Below are positions 30,066 to 37,947 of a stretch of DNA of 55,656 nt, piece after piece (the first letter of the stretch is position 1; each line of letters starts with the position of its first letter). The stretch lies in IMG/VR virus record IMGVR_UViG_3300050821_004348, positions 1-55,656 of that record; one strand, given 5' to 3'. Made by a program: the position numbers and the translations under genes. The notes below the pieces were generated by a model. The model was given only the letters and a program-made list of their open reading frames with translations, was not told the DNA's origin and ran no database searches. The DNA is from a virus.

Positions 30066-30308
30066 CTATTTCCTCTTTCCATATTTCTGTGCTAAGTCTG
30101 GTCTCAGCCTCATTAGTTCTGTCTCTAATACATCAACTCTATCTTGGTCTGTCATTGCTGCATACTTACTAATCGTAATATAAGCCTTCCCGTCGCAAGA
30201 GGGACAGAATCCGTTTTCTCCTTCCTTTCGTCCTGGTATGGACATACCCTGACAAGAGGAGCAATTCTTTTGGACGAAAGTATTGAGTAATTCATCTAGT
30301 GTTGGCAT
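30066..30308 (-). CDS. small zinc-ribbon protein (DnaJ-like CxxC repeats)
   Basis: An 80-residue protein. CSSCQGMSIPGRKEGENGFC then PSCDGKAYI gives two CxxC pairs (CxxCxG and CxxCDG), similar to the zinc domain of DnaJ, and a helical C-terminus (DVLETELMRLRPDLAQKYGK). Just upstream of the tRNA cluster, so the cluster may be co-transcribed with it. Confidence 0.5.
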   Translation of the reverse strand: MPTLDELLNTFVQKNCSSCQGMSIPGRKEGENGFCPSCDGKAYITISKYAAMTDQDRVDVLETELMRLRPDLAQKYGKRK

Positions 30309-30551
30309 CTAGTTCCTCTGTAACTCTTCAGAGATAATCTCAGATACGAAATCATCATACTCTTCCCACAGACCACAAGTTCCACTCGTGTTCTGTACCA
30401 AATCCAACTCTGGTAGTTTCTCCCTTACTACCCGTCTTACTTCACTTTCGTACTCTTCCAAACTCAAATCTTCATCTAAGAACGCAAGTTCAAAAGAGAT
30501 GACGAAGGGAATGGGGCGATGCTTTCTACGCTTGATTCTTTGGTAACTCAT
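30309..30551 (-). CDS. uncharacterised 80-residue protein
   Basis: Start MSYQRIKRRKHRPIPFVISF at 30551, directly at the base of the leader hairpin, with AGGGAG upstream. Basic N-terminus and acidic remainder (LSLEEYESEVRRVVREKL ... EEYDDFVSEIISEEL). No family recognised. It heads the operon leading into the tRNA cluster. Confidence 0.5.
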   Translation of the reverse strand: MSYQRIKRRKHRPIPFVISFELAFLDEDLSLEEYESEVRRVVREKLPELDLVQNTSGTCGLWEEYDDFVSEIISEELQRN

Positions 30552-30552
30552 T

Positions 30553-30585
30553 GCGGCAGTCTCCCTAAGAAAGAGTGTCCGCCGC
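30553..30585 (-). other. leader hairpin overlapping the ribosome site of the 30309-30551 gene
   Basis: GCGGC pairs with GCCGC around the SD sequence AGGGAG, and the ATG begins at the stem base. Pairing would hide or expose the start signals. Confidence 0.5.
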
Positions 30586-30615
30586 AATTGTATACGCAGA
30601 CGCAACAGAAAGCAA
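30580..30615 (-). promoter_or_regulatory. sigma-70-type promoter for the tRNA-cluster operon
   Basis: On the minus strand: -35 TTGCTT (30610-30615), 17-bp spacer, -10 TACAAT (30587-30592); an overlapping TATACA gives a 15-bp spacer. Lies between the small gene at 30623-30664 and the one at 30309-30551. Confidence 0.6.
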
Positions 30616-30622
30616 GGGTCTT

Positions 30623-30664
30623 TTATTTCTTTTCTTCTTGGTCTTTCAACTCTTGCTCGGTCAT
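30623..30664 (-). CDS. possible 13-residue peptide
   Basis: ATG 30664 overlaps the upstream stop as ATGA with AAGGAG 5 nt before it, encoding MTEQELKDQEEKK. Too short to judge; it may only be a translational remnant before the promoter. Confidence 0.25.
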   Translation of the reverse strand: MTEQELKDQEEKK

Positions 30665-30855
30665 TTTTGCTCCTTGAGAAAGTGGACTTGGTAAGGACGG
30701 AACTCTGTTAGAACGCCATTGTCCGTTAGAACCATAATGGATAAACTACCACATAGAGGATTGACGTATAGACCTACTATTTCTCCATCTAACTGAGTTT
30801 CATACAAAGTCACTCGCACCCGTCTATTCATCAAGTCTTCATATAGTTGAGTCAT
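30661..30855 (-). CDS. uncharacterised 64-residue beta-rich protein
   Basis: Start MTQLYEDLMNRRVRVTLYET at 30855 with AAGGAG. The body (ITVLYVNPLCGSLSIMVLTD-like region with VLTEFRPYQVHF) looks like a small beta barrel of SH3/LSm type. No name can be given. Confidence 0.45.
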   Translation of the reverse strand: MTQLYEDLMNRRVRVTLYETQLDGEIVGLYVNPLCGSLSIMVLTDNGVLTEFRPYQVHFLKEQK

Positions 30856-30859
30856 TCTT

Positions 30860-31201
30860 TTACTCCTTTTCTTCAAGTAGATTGATGGTGATACAGGCTA
30901 ATCCAAACACAGCCAAATCTTCCTTCGTAGCAAGACGAATCACTTCATCTTTCCATTCAAACTCCCATTCACCCGGACCTAGCCAAGTGTCTTCCAGCTT
31001 ATATGAGCGAGGAATTCCTTCCCAGTAGTAGATACCGACTTCATCAGGGAAGGCTCCGTCTCCTATCACATCAACTGGTGAGGGAGAAACATTTTCTACT
31101 TCACATCCCAAAGTCTCTCCTTCAAAGGCGAGGAAGACATATAAGCCTCCCAAGCCGACGGCTACTATCGCACGTTCTTTAGAGGCTTTCTCTTTCATCA
31201 T
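30860..31201 (-). CDS. uncharacterised 113-residue protein
   Basis: Start MMKEKASKERAIVAVGLGG at 31201, inside the end of the preceding gene. N-terminal hydrophobic strand region, central aromatic segment (GIYYWEGIPRSYKLEDTWLG), C-terminal AVFGLACITINLLEE. Function unknown. Confidence 0.45.
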   Translation of the reverse strand: MMKEKASKERAIVAVGLGGLYVFLAFEGETLGCEVENVSPSPVDVIGDGAFPDEVGIYYWEGIPRSYKLEDTWLGPGEWEFEWKDEVIRLATKEDLAVFGLACITINLLEEKE

Positions 31202-31676
31202 TCTTCTTCTTTCTGTAAGCAACTAAGTCTTCATCTTTGCCACTACGAACAATACTCCCTTCATCATTTACGATGAAAGCATCCTCATCGAATTCTCCTG
31301 TGAATCGATAAGAGTTCGTATTCTCAATAACAATCCACATTCCATTACATTCCATATTGGAGCGGAGGATGTCCTCATCTTCGTTATTCTCCTTGAGAAC
31401 TTCATCATAGAAACGAAGTCGTCCGCCAAGAAAGTAGACTCCACTTCTTTTTACCTCCTTTTCTTCTACCTGTAATTCTATCCCTTCTTCCTTTACAGGT
31501 TCTGCTGTTATAATGGTTGAGAATTGAAAGGAGTGCGGCTTGGCATTATATCTTTCTAAGATGTCTTTGCTCATCTCAACAGCTTTCTTAGTCTCCCAAC
31601 TCTCTATCTCCTTGCGACTGGATTCCGTAAAGAAAGTACCAGGACTATAGAATGTCACATAGTGTTTCTTAATCAT
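31179..31676 (-). CDS. uncharacterised 165-residue protein
   Basis: A soluble protein with an N-terminal beta segment (KKHYVTFYSPGTFFTESSRK), a helix (KAVEMSKDILERYNAKPHS) and later beta stretches. Residue pattern suggests a single alpha/beta domain. It follows the CxxC gene and overlaps the next by 23 bp. Unrecognised. Confidence 0.45.
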   Translation of the reverse strand: MIKKHYVTFYSPGTFFTESSRKEIESWETKKAVEMSKDILERYNAKPHSFQFSTIITAEPVKEEGIELQVEEKEVKRSGVYFLGGRLRFYDEVLKENNEDEDILRSNMECNGMWIVIENTNSYRFTGEFDEDAFIVNDEGSIVRSGKDEDLVAYRKKKNDERESL

Positions 31677-31687
31677 TCTTCGTTTCC

Positions 31688-31926
31688 TTATTTTAGAAGT
31701 TCTGTCATCTGTTCAAGGGCTTTCGGGGTTAGAATACCAAACGTCCACAGATGGAGACAATGGCAACAGCAGATTCTTATCGTCCCGTCCTCATCATCTA
31801 TTTGACAGAACCACAGGTGTTTATTCTGCGGAATCCCCAAGGTAGAGGAGGATGTAAGGAAGAATCTGGGACACAGGTTATCTCCAGGCACGAGGGACAG
31901 GTGATACAGAAGGGGAGTTCCGTCAT
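31688..31926 (-). CDS. zinc-binding small phage protein, with an apparent -1 frameshift
   Basis: ATG 31926 overlaps the upstream stop as ATGA and reads MTELPFCITCPSC; after one extra C the downstream frame GDNLCPRFFLTSSSTLG ... ICCCHCLHLW would follow, giving about 79 residues. The natural result has a CxxCPSC start and a Cys-rich ICCCHC motif. The given sequence leaves only a GTG-started 67-residue C-terminal frame. Confidence 0.5.
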
Positions 31927-32144
31927 TCTTCTTTCCCTTTCTTTACGAGCATGAGCAGACGAGTAGCCAATCGCACGGCTTCCTCTAAAGTGAGTTGAGC
32001 AGGATGGGGATTGAATTTCCCCTCACCCCAGGTTTGTAGAATAATGTGTTTGTCTAGAGTCAAATAAGAACTCACTACATTGGCAAAACTCTTTGAATCA
32101 CATTGGAGTTCAATCTTATAGGGCCACAGACACTTAGTTGTCAT
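31923..32144 (-). CDS. uncharacterised 73-residue protein
   Basis: MTTKCLWPYKIELQCDSKSF ... LTLEEAVRLATRLLMLVKKG: beta strands then an amphipathic C-terminal helix. No family recognised; tightly coupled to the following gene. Confidence 0.45.
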   Translation of the reverse strand: MTTKCLWPYKIELQCDSKSFANVVSSYLTLDKHIILQTWGEGKFNPHPAQLTLEEAVRLATRLLMLVKKGKEE

Positions 32145-32160
32145 TCTAACTATCTCCTTC

Positions 32161-32424
32161 TTATTTCCCTTGGAGGAAACTTTTGATAACTAATTCGGCT
32201 TTCTTCGTTGCTTCTGGCAGGCTTCGTGCTTTTACACTTGGTAGCCAGAACTTGTGTCCTTCTCTCCAACACTCCATAGCCCAAGTTCTACTCCAACCAC
32301 CGGGGTCTCCTCCATTGAGAGCCCTGCTCTTTTTGCTTCTTCTTTCTAGGCCAAATTTCCACTCTCCTTTCCACGCTCTGTAAGTTTTCCATTCTGGGCA
32401 ACTGCTGACTAAGAGCCATTTCAT
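32161..32424 (-). CDS. uncharacterised basic 87-residue protein
   Basis: MKWLLVSSCPEWKTYRAWKG ... KKSRALNGGDPGGWSRTWAM ... a Trp- and Lys-rich protein with a C-terminal helix. Overlaps the primase stop as ATGA. Unknown function. Confidence 0.45.
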   Translation of the reverse strand: MKWLLVSSCPEWKTYRAWKGEWKFGLERRSKKSRALNGGDPGGWSRTWAMECWREGHKFWLPSVKARSLPEATKKAELVIKSFLQGK

Positions 32425-33293
32425 GTTAAATATCTCCTTCTTATTTCCTTCAATTCTTCCTCATCACAACTTGCTGCATCTTTTCCGCTCTCCAACACTA
32501 TATTTATCGTTTCACCTGGGAGAGCCGCTAACGTCCACAGCATCTTTCTCGCCTGCTCCTGTGCTTGGGGTTCTGCGTCAAAGCAGATGATGCGACGAGA
32601 GAACCTTGCAATCTGTGCGAGTTGTTCCTCTGTGTAAGAGATGCCGAGGGTGGCAGCTGCTCCAGGTCCAATCCTCCAAACGTCGGTGGGACCTTCAACC
32701 ACCACCAGTGCGTGTCTAACGTAGTCAAAGCCGTAAAGCAGCCCACGCCCCGGCAAAGCCTCCTGACTAGCCCCAGCGTTGCGGTAACGCACGCCACGGG
32801 CGCTCAAACTACGTGTGGTCCAACTAACCATTTTGCCTCGGTAGTAAATGGGGATGAATAGAGACCACGGATACTCCCCATCCATCCCCATTCCTTGAAT
32901 CCCCCACAGACGAACCAAGACATCTGGGTCAAATCCTCTTCCTCTTAGATACTTGAGATGAGTCTCTTGTAACTCACCAATGCCAAGGGGGAGAACGAGT
33001 CTCCCCCTTTTCACATACCCCTCATCTAAATTCCTATCCCAACCTACTCCTTGTAAAAGAGCCTTTATCTTAGAATAAGATTCCTTACTGGCTTCACAAA
33101 GTACAGAGGCAAGAGGTGCCGCTCCACAACTCCAACAATTCGTGTTGCCATAGTTGAGGGAGATTCCTCTTTTGAAGTTATCCTCGCCACAGAGTGGACA
33201 GCATATCTGTACCCATCCAGGTGAGGCGTGGTGATGAGAACCAGATTCCCTGTAGTCAATTCCAAGTTCCTCTAGGACTTCAATGATGTTCAT
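32421..33293 (-). CDS. DnaG-type primase (zinc finger plus TOPRIM)
   Basis: A 290-residue protein. The N-terminal zinc-binding domain has C31/C32-x2-C35 (CCPLCG) and C53-x2-C56 (CWSCG). GRLVLPLGIGELQETHLKYL begins the catalytic core. The TOPRIM acidic residues are EGPTDVW (E200) and RIICFDAEPQ (D239). It is shorter than bacterial DnaG, lacking the C-terminal helicase-binding domain, like many phage primases. It should make primers for the split polymerase and work with the DnaB-like helicase. Confidence 0.8.
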   Translation of the reverse strand: MNIIEVLEELGIDYRESGSHHHASPGWVQICCPLCGEDNFKRGISLNYGNTNCWSCGAAPLASVLCEASKESYSKIKALLQGVGWDRNLDEGYVKRGRLVLPLGIGELQETHLKYLRGRGFDPDVLVRLWGIQGMGMDGEYPWSLFIPIYYRGKMVSWTTRSLSARGVRYRNAGASQEALPGRGLLYGFDYVRHALVVVEGPTDVWRIGPGAAATLGISYTEEQLAQIARFSRRIICFDAEPQAQEQARKMLWTLAALPGETINIVLESGKDAASCDEEELKEIRRRYLT

Positions 33294-33490
33294 AGTTTTG
33301 AGAGCAACTTTTCTACAATGTCATCCGCTCCGTCTGGGTCTCTTTCTACCTCATTGGCGAGGTGATATAACTCTTCCTCTAACCCTTCCCATTCATCATG
33401 GGCTAGTTGATTAATCGCCTCTCCAATGATTTTGGTTTGGCAGAGACGGACGATGAGAACCTCTGCAATCTTATCAGCCAGTGTTTCCAT
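33290..33490 (-). CDS. 66-residue helical protein, half of a duplicated module
   Basis: Start METLADKIAEVLIVRLCQTK at 33490 with AAGGAG. The segment EWEGLEEELYHLANEVERDP matches residues of the 147-residue protein at 33944-34387 (EWDELEEEAYRLAKEVEDQP). Acidic helical; overlaps the primase start by ATGA. Unknown function. Confidence 0.5.
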   Translation of the reverse strand: METLADKIAEVLIVRLCQTKIIGEAINQLAHDEWEGLEEELYHLANEVERDPDGADDIVEKLLSKL

Positions 33491-33491
33491 T

Positions 33492-33755
33492 TCACTCTCC
33501 TTCAACCTTCGGTGGTATGGAACCCGACGAGGAAATCTTACTACTCCAATCCAACCATTTCGTTCCCTCGTGCTCATAAAGGGAAATGACAGAGGAACCT
33601 ATCGTCACTTCAATGTCCTCTGCCCGTAGTTGATAGTCATCAAATTCTCTGTGTCCATATTCATCGTAATCCTCTCTGTAGACACGGAAGTAGTAGCGTT
33701 CCGTTCCTTGATTGAGTAGGAAGCCACGGACGCCCTTTGCAGGTTTCTCAGTCAT
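33492..33755 (-). CDS. uncharacterised 87-residue protein
   Basis: Start MTEKPAKGVRGFLLNQGTER at 33755, overlapping the preceding gene's stop. A beta-rich middle (RYYFRVYREDYDEYGHREFD) then VTIGSSVISLYEHEGTKWLD. No family known. Confidence 0.45.
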   Translation of the reverse strand: MTEKPAKGVRGFLLNQGTERYYFRVYREDYDEYGHREFDDYQLRAEDIEVTIGSSVISLYEHEGTKWLDWSSKISSSGSIPPKVEGE

Positions 33756-33951
33756 TCTTTTCCTCATTTTCTGCTTGTTCTAATATCTTGGCAGGGTCAA
33801 GGGCGAGGGCACGGATGGCAGCGATGATGTTGGACTCTGGCAACCGACCGATGGCGAGACTTGGAGATATGAAAATCCTCGTCCCTGCTTCTATTACCTT
33901 CACCGCTGCTTCTAATCCTATCCGTATACCTCTCAACATATCTTCATTCAT
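33748..33951 (-). CDS. 67-residue helical protein, second half of a duplicated module
   Basis: MNEDMLRGIRIGLEAAVKVIEAGTRIF ... IAAIRALALDPAKILEQ resembles the C-terminal part of the 33944-34387 protein (LYGVRIGLKAAAEAIG ... LGTAIRAINPVKVLEE). Unknown function. Confidence 0.5.
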   Translation of the reverse strand: MNEDMLRGIRIGLEAAVKVIEAGTRIFISPSLAIGRLPESNIIAAIRALALDPAKILEQAENEEKND

Positions 33952-34387
33952 TCCTATTCTCCTCTTCCTCTAGCACTTTGACAGGGTTAATGGCACGGAT
34001 GGCGGTTCCTAAACTAGGATTACTACAGCAGCCAATCGCCTCCGCTGCCGCCTTTAGTCCTATCCGCACGCCGTATAATCGGGCTTCGCGTATACTGGCT
34101 TGCAATCGATGGTACTCTTCAAGGTTACCATTTGCGGGACCCTCATTTCTTTCCTTCCTCTTTCTATTCTTTTCTCTACAAAGTTCAAGCATAATGGACA
34201 ACGCCTTCTTGGGTTGGTCTTCTACTTCCTTGGCTAGTCTATAAGCTTCCTCTTCCAATTCATCCCACTCCTGTTCATCCATAGTGTCTATAATCGGTGC
34301 TAGAATGGGATTAGTACAGAAAAGACAGAGGAGAATCTCTACGATTGTTTCACTTAGGAATTTCCCTTCGTGATTCCATTCAATCAT
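33944..34387 (-). CDS. uncharacterised helical protein containing both duplicated modules
   Basis: A 147-residue protein. Its N-terminal half matches the gene at 33290-33490 and its C-terminal half matches 33748-33951, so this gene looks like the source or fusion of those two. Middle CREKNRKRKERNEG is basic. Its start overlaps the VWA gene stop. Confidence 0.5.
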   Translation of the reverse strand: MIEWNHEGKFLSETIVEILLCLFCTNPILAPIIDTMDEQEWDELEEEAYRLAKEVEDQPKKALSIMLELCREKNRKRKERNEGPANGNLEEYHRLQASIREARLYGVRIGLKAAAEAIGCCSNPSLGTAIRAINPVKVLEEEENRNE

Positions 34388-35636
34388 CTCCGCCTCCTTT
34401 CATCTGTATCACATCACCCCAAGAACAAGGTTGTTCGCCATTTGGAGTAAGAACCCAGAGGACAGGCACACTCGGCTTTGTCTCTGGTGCAGGACCGAAC
34501 CCATCCGTGAAAAAGATAACCAAATCTGGTTTCCACTTCTGCAAAAACTCTTTCTCCAAAGGAGGACGGAAGTCCGTTCCCCCTCGTCCGTGAAGCTCCA
34601 ACAATCCTTTATATGGATAGACTCCGTGAATCCTTTCGTCACACTCTACTATCAATACTTCCTTTTCACTCTTACTTAAGACCCTTAATTCTCCATCTAT
34701 CATCTCCAAGAAACTATCACTCATTGAGCCAGAGGTATCAATCACACACATCACCCTCGGCTTCACTCCAATCCTGGCTTTGCCTGGAATAATTCCAACC
34801 AAATCTGGGAACCTTCTGTTGGGACGATGATAGATGGGACGGACGGACGTCGCTCTTCCCACATACTTCCTCAACTTGCTCGTCCAATCTATCTCTCCAC
34901 TTATCTTGTGCTGGAGGCGATAGAACTCGCTGCCAGGACAATTTCCCTGACTCTTAATCGCCTCCTCTATCTCCTTGGGCATATCCTCCTTGGGCATATC
35001 ATCAATCGCCTCCTCTATCAACTTGCCAACGGCTTTCTTAATCGCCTCTTCAATATCCTCTGCCCAGACACTTCCTCCACAATCTCCTTCTATCCCTTCC
35101 CAGACATCGTGGTCATCCAAACTAATGACTATCTTCGTCTGTGGGATGGTGTCCTTCAATCTTTCATACCTTTGAAGTGTGCTCTCCATCTCAGGTAATT
35201 CTGGGTATGCATCTAAAAAGATAGCCTTTTCAAAGATTACCTTTCCATCGTCATCCTTTATGTTCTCAGGCAAAGGCTCTTTGACGAACTCATTCACAGT
35301 CACTTCTTGGGCGATGACAAGAGCATTACGATTAGGGAAGTCCTTTCGTGTCATAGACAGATGACCGAAGAGGACATGATGGACTTCGTGGAGGAGGACA
35401 CCGACGAGTTCGTTTAGTTTCAACCTCATCACAAAGTCGGGGTTATAGAGGAGGAGGACGATGAAACCCTCTTCCTCGGCTTTTCCTCTACCCACGCAGA
35501 CGGCGAGGGTTTTGATAGACTCTTTCTTCGTCAACTCCATATGGTGGACGATGGCGGCGTGAAATCTGTATCGCTGCATAAGTCTGTCACGGGCGAGGAA
35601 CATCTTCTTCAAGGCTCGTTGGTCTAAAGTGGACAT
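34380..35636 (-). CDS. VWA-domain protein with HEVHH metallopeptidase-like N-terminus
   Basis: A 418-residue protein. N-terminal half has LLHEVHHVLFGHLSMTR (HEVHH at 83-87), typical of the DUF2201 putative metallopeptidase domain often joined to VWA. The C-terminal half is a von Willebrand A domain with MIDAS residues DTSGSMSD (about residue 295), a GGTD turn and FFTDGFG. It is co-encoded with the AAA+ ATPase at 35853-37217, the usual MoxR-VWA pairing, where the ATPase remodels and the VWA domain binds substrate or metal. Target unknown. Confidence 0.75.
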   Translation of the reverse strand: MSTLDQRALKKMFLARDRLMQRYRFHAAIVHHMELTKKESIKTLAVCVGRGKAEEEGFIVLLLYNPDFVMRLKLNELVGVLLHEVHHVLFGHLSMTRKDFPNRNALVIAQEVTVNEFVKEPLPENIKDDDGKVIFEKAIFLDAYPELPEMESTLQRYERLKDTIPQTKIVISLDDHDVWEGIEGDCGGSVWAEDIEEAIKKAVGKLIEEAIDDMPKEDMPKEIEEAIKSQGNCPGSEFYRLQHKISGEIDWTSKLRKYVGRATSVRPIYHRPNRRFPDLVGIIPGKARIGVKPRVMCVIDTSGSMSDSFLEMIDGELRVLSKSEKEVLIVECDERIHGVYPYKGLLELHGRGGTDFRPPLEKEFLQKWKPDLVIFFTDGFGPAPETKPSVPVLWVLTPNGEQPCSWGDVIQMKGGGDD

Positions 35637-35839
35637 TCTTTCTCCTCATCATACTTACAAGTGCAGTCCAAATGTGATTGGGACTTTAGAAAGCCGCAGT
35701 GTTGGCAGTATCCGTCTGAAACCTTTCTAATCACATCTAGTCTATTTTCTGGGTCAAGGTATTCCAAACTAAGATTCAATGTCTGAGCGATGGCAAAGGC
35801 TCGATTCCTCCAGGCTTCTTTTATTTCTCTCTCATCCAT
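35624..35839 (-). CDS. small protein with CxxC zinc-like motif
   Basis: 71 residues: MDEREIKEAWRNRAFAIAQT ... DGYCQHCGFLKSQSHLDCTC. The C-terminal Cys/His group (CQHC, HLDCTC) looks like a zinc ribbon. Lies between the two halves of the AAA+/VWA pair, so may belong to that complex. Confidence 0.45.
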   Translation of the reverse strand: MDEREIKEAWRNRAFAIAQTLNLSLEYLDPENRLDVIRKVSDGYCQHCGFLKSQSHLDCTCKYDEEKECPL

Positions 35840-35852
35840 ACTTCACCTCCTT

Positions 35853-37217
35853 TCAAGTAATCGTATGGGTGATGCCGCCGGGAAGAGGTGGTTTCATCAC
35901 CTTCCCAGTCATGGTCACCATCTTCTTCAATGCCTCCATCTCATTTTCATCTACATCTGGTAGCACCATCTTGTCCTTGGCAGCCTTCCCATACTTCGGT
36001 ACTTCGTACCTCAAGTCAACCATGAACTTGGCAATCATAGAAGCAGTATCAGGCGGTATATCTGTGAGTAACGCTTTCAAGGCGAACCAAGTGTTCTTCT
36101 TCACTTCTCTGTAGTTATCTCCATCCTGCAAGTAAATCATCGCCTCATGGGCTATGTTGGCGAGAAGGTCTGTCTTTCCTTCCTTCGTCCAACTCCTTAT
36201 CTGTCCTTGATACGTTCCATAATCTGCAAGAATGTCTGGTACTTTTGGAAGAAGAAGACCCGATTTAAGATGGATAGAGAAGGTCACACACCTCTCCTTT
36301 CCTACGACACCTTGAATCGCGGCTTGGAGTGTTCCTCTATCCAAGTTCTCCTTCTTATACGCTTCCATCAAAGAACTTACCATACTCCAATCTCTGGGCG
36401 AGGTATCTGCGAATATCTGTGCATCACTCCCCACATAAGAACGCACCTCTTCACAGACGTGATTATTTTTACTCCATCCAAGCCATTCTGCCCTGTCTGG
36501 GATTACTTGCACTTTGACGAAGCGGGAGAGGAGTGCCTTATCTAAATCATTCACTTCGTATCCTTCTTCACTGGGGTTAATCGCAGCACAAGGAAGCCAA
36601 CCTGGAGGAAGGACGTAGTCATTCAAGCATCGTGCTGTGAGGAGTTGGAGGCAAGGTGCTCGCATATAGGAAGGACATCGGTTCAACTCCTCAAAGGCTA
36701 GAATACCTTTCCCCTCTGTGGGGAGGAAGGATGGAGGGAGGAACTTCGTCACCCCTCCATCAAGTTTCGGCATTCCAACTAGGTCTGGTGGTTCCATTAG
36801 AGACAGGTCTCGGCAGATATAGGAGATGCCGAGGGCTTTTGCCGCTTGAGCGACGAGGTCGCTCTTGCCAACCCCGTGCCGTCCTATGAGCAGACAAGGC
36901 TTATCTGCGGCATAACAGAGTTTGATGAAATCTACGAGGGGCTTTCCGGCTTTCACTTGTTTCATAGTTTTATCCTTTGGGATGAATGCGTTCATCCAGT
37001 CTTTGAAAGAGTAAGTTGGGGGACGGGGGACGATTCTGCTACCGACAACAGATACTTTAGAAGAGTGTCCTGTAGGCATAGGAGGAAATAGAACCTTTGG
37101 ATAGGACACTCTCCCTGCTGGTGGTAGAGGAATCACCTTCCCACCAGCAGCTATCAATGCTGCCTTCTGCTTTAGCAAATCTATCAGGCTTTGTTGGAGA
37201 GCATCTGGTCTATCCAT
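35853..37217 (-). CDS. MoxR-type AAA+ ATPase
   Basis: A 454-residue ATPase from MDRPDALQQSLIDLLKQKAA at 37217, its ATG 1 bp after the preceding stop. Walker A GRHGVGKS (112-119), DLSLMEPPDLVGMPKL, LAFEELNRCPSYM (Walker B with an EE pair), CAAINPSEEGYEV and a sensor region. The C-terminal portion is helical. The presence of a VWA protein beside it identifies it as a MoxR-type chaperone. The earlier in-frame start at 37412 would overlap the DUF7352-like gene and is unlikely. Confidence 0.75.
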   Translation of the reverse strand: MDRPDALQQSLIDLLKQKAALIAAGGKVIPLPPAGRVSYPKVLFPPMPTGHSSKVSVVGSRIVPRPPTYSFKDWMNAFIPKDKTMKQVKAGKPLVDFIKLCYAADKPCLLIGRHGVGKSDLVAQAAKALGISYICRDLSLMEPPDLVGMPKLDGGVTKFLPPSFLPTEGKGILAFEELNRCPSYMRAPCLQLLTARCLNDYVLPPGWLPCAAINPSEEGYEVNDLDKALLSRFVKVQVIPDRAEWLGWSKNNHVCEEVRSYVGSDAQIFADTSPRDWSMVSSLMEAYKKENLDRGTLQAAIQGVVGKERCVTFSIHLKSGLLLPKVPDILADYGTYQGQIRSWTKEGKTDLLANIAHEAMIYLQDGDNYREVKKNTWFALKALLTDIPPDTASMIAKFMVDLRYEVPKYGKAAKDKMVLPDVDENEMEALKKMVTMTGKVMKPPLPGGITHTIT

Positions 37218-37218
37218 T

Positions 37219-37488
37219 TCATGCCACTTCAAACAGGTGGAAGACCAAGTCTCCTCCGTACATCTGGACAGAGCCGATGTAGTTCCCTTCCATTCCAGGA
37301 TGACCAGTTCCAAACCAACGAAATCTTCGTATTCCTTTTGGGGCTTCGGTATCAATCCAAGCCCAGATGCAGGGAGTTTCTTTCTGCATCTGCACACAGA
37401 GAATTTGGGCACAGGAAGGGATTTCTACTTCTAAATAATCGTCAATGGGAACTGGGAACTTCCAAATCCGCCAATTAGGATTGCTCAT
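37219..37488 (-). CDS. small phage protein (DUF7352-like)
   Basis: 89 residues beginning IWKFPVPIDDYLEVEIPSCA with ILCVQMQKE ... WAWIDTEAP ... FGTGHPGMEG ... YGGDLVFHLFEVA. The pattern KFPL-I-D ... IL-VQ ... GTGHP ... LVFHVFE is a common small phage family of unknown role. TAA-free 1-bp gap to the AAA+ ATPase. Confidence 0.55.
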   Translation of the reverse strand: MSNPNWRIWKFPVPIDDYLEVEIPSCAQILCVQMQKETPCIWAWIDTEAPKGIRRFRWFGTGHPGMEGNYIGSVQMYGGDLVFHLFEVA

Positions 37489-37691
37489 TCTTTCTCCTCT
37501 TTCTTAAGAGAGCGGACTAGGATATCCACTATCGGTGGCTTGGGATTAGACATCCACGAAACCAGAATCAAGAAAGTAGCCTTCTGGTAATCCCCAAACC
37601 AGAAACTCATCCAAGCCCATATCCCCATTCCAGTGGCGAAGATGGCGTTGAAGATGTCCACACTATCCCAGATAGAGGACTTCTTATTCAT
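37485..37691 (-). CDS. 68-residue membrane protein
   Basis: Start MNKKSSIWDSVDIFNAIFAT at 37691 with GGAGGAGAGAG. Two hydrophobic stretches (AIFATGMGIWAWMSFWF, ATFLILVSWM) around residues 15-35 and 40-52. Function unknown. Confidence 0.5.
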   Translation of the reverse strand: MNKKSSIWDSVDIFNAIFATGMGIWAWMSFWFGDYQKATFLILVSWMSNPKPPIVDILVRSLKKEEKE

Positions 37692-37704
37692 TCTCTCTCC
37701 TCCA

Positions 37705-37947
37705 TTATTCGTTGAAAGATAATCCGTAAAGGACACAGAGCGGATCAAAGCAGATTAACGTTATGTCTGTGTCCTGTCCAATTGCTCCCTCGTCATTCGC
37801 AGCCATTGTCTTTGGGTCATAGCTTAGCATTCCGAAATGGAGTAGATGGGCTTGGGTAGCACCTTCTTCACACATAGCCAGGTGACGGCAATCATGTCCA
37901 TCCTCATCATCCAAAGTATGCCAGACGTGAGGGATTTCATTACTCAT
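37705..37947 (-). CDS. uncharacterised 80-residue protein with His/Cys motifs
   Basis: MSNEIPHVWHTLDDEDGHDC then RHLAMCEEG and ICFDPLCVLYG. Acidic with several His and Cys residues. ATGA-like overlap with the RuvB-like gene. No family recognised. Confidence 0.45.
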   Translation of the reverse strand: MSNEIPHVWHTLDDEDGHDCRHLAMCEEGATQAHLLHFGMLSYDPKTMAANDEGAIGQDTDITLICFDPLCVLYGLSFNE

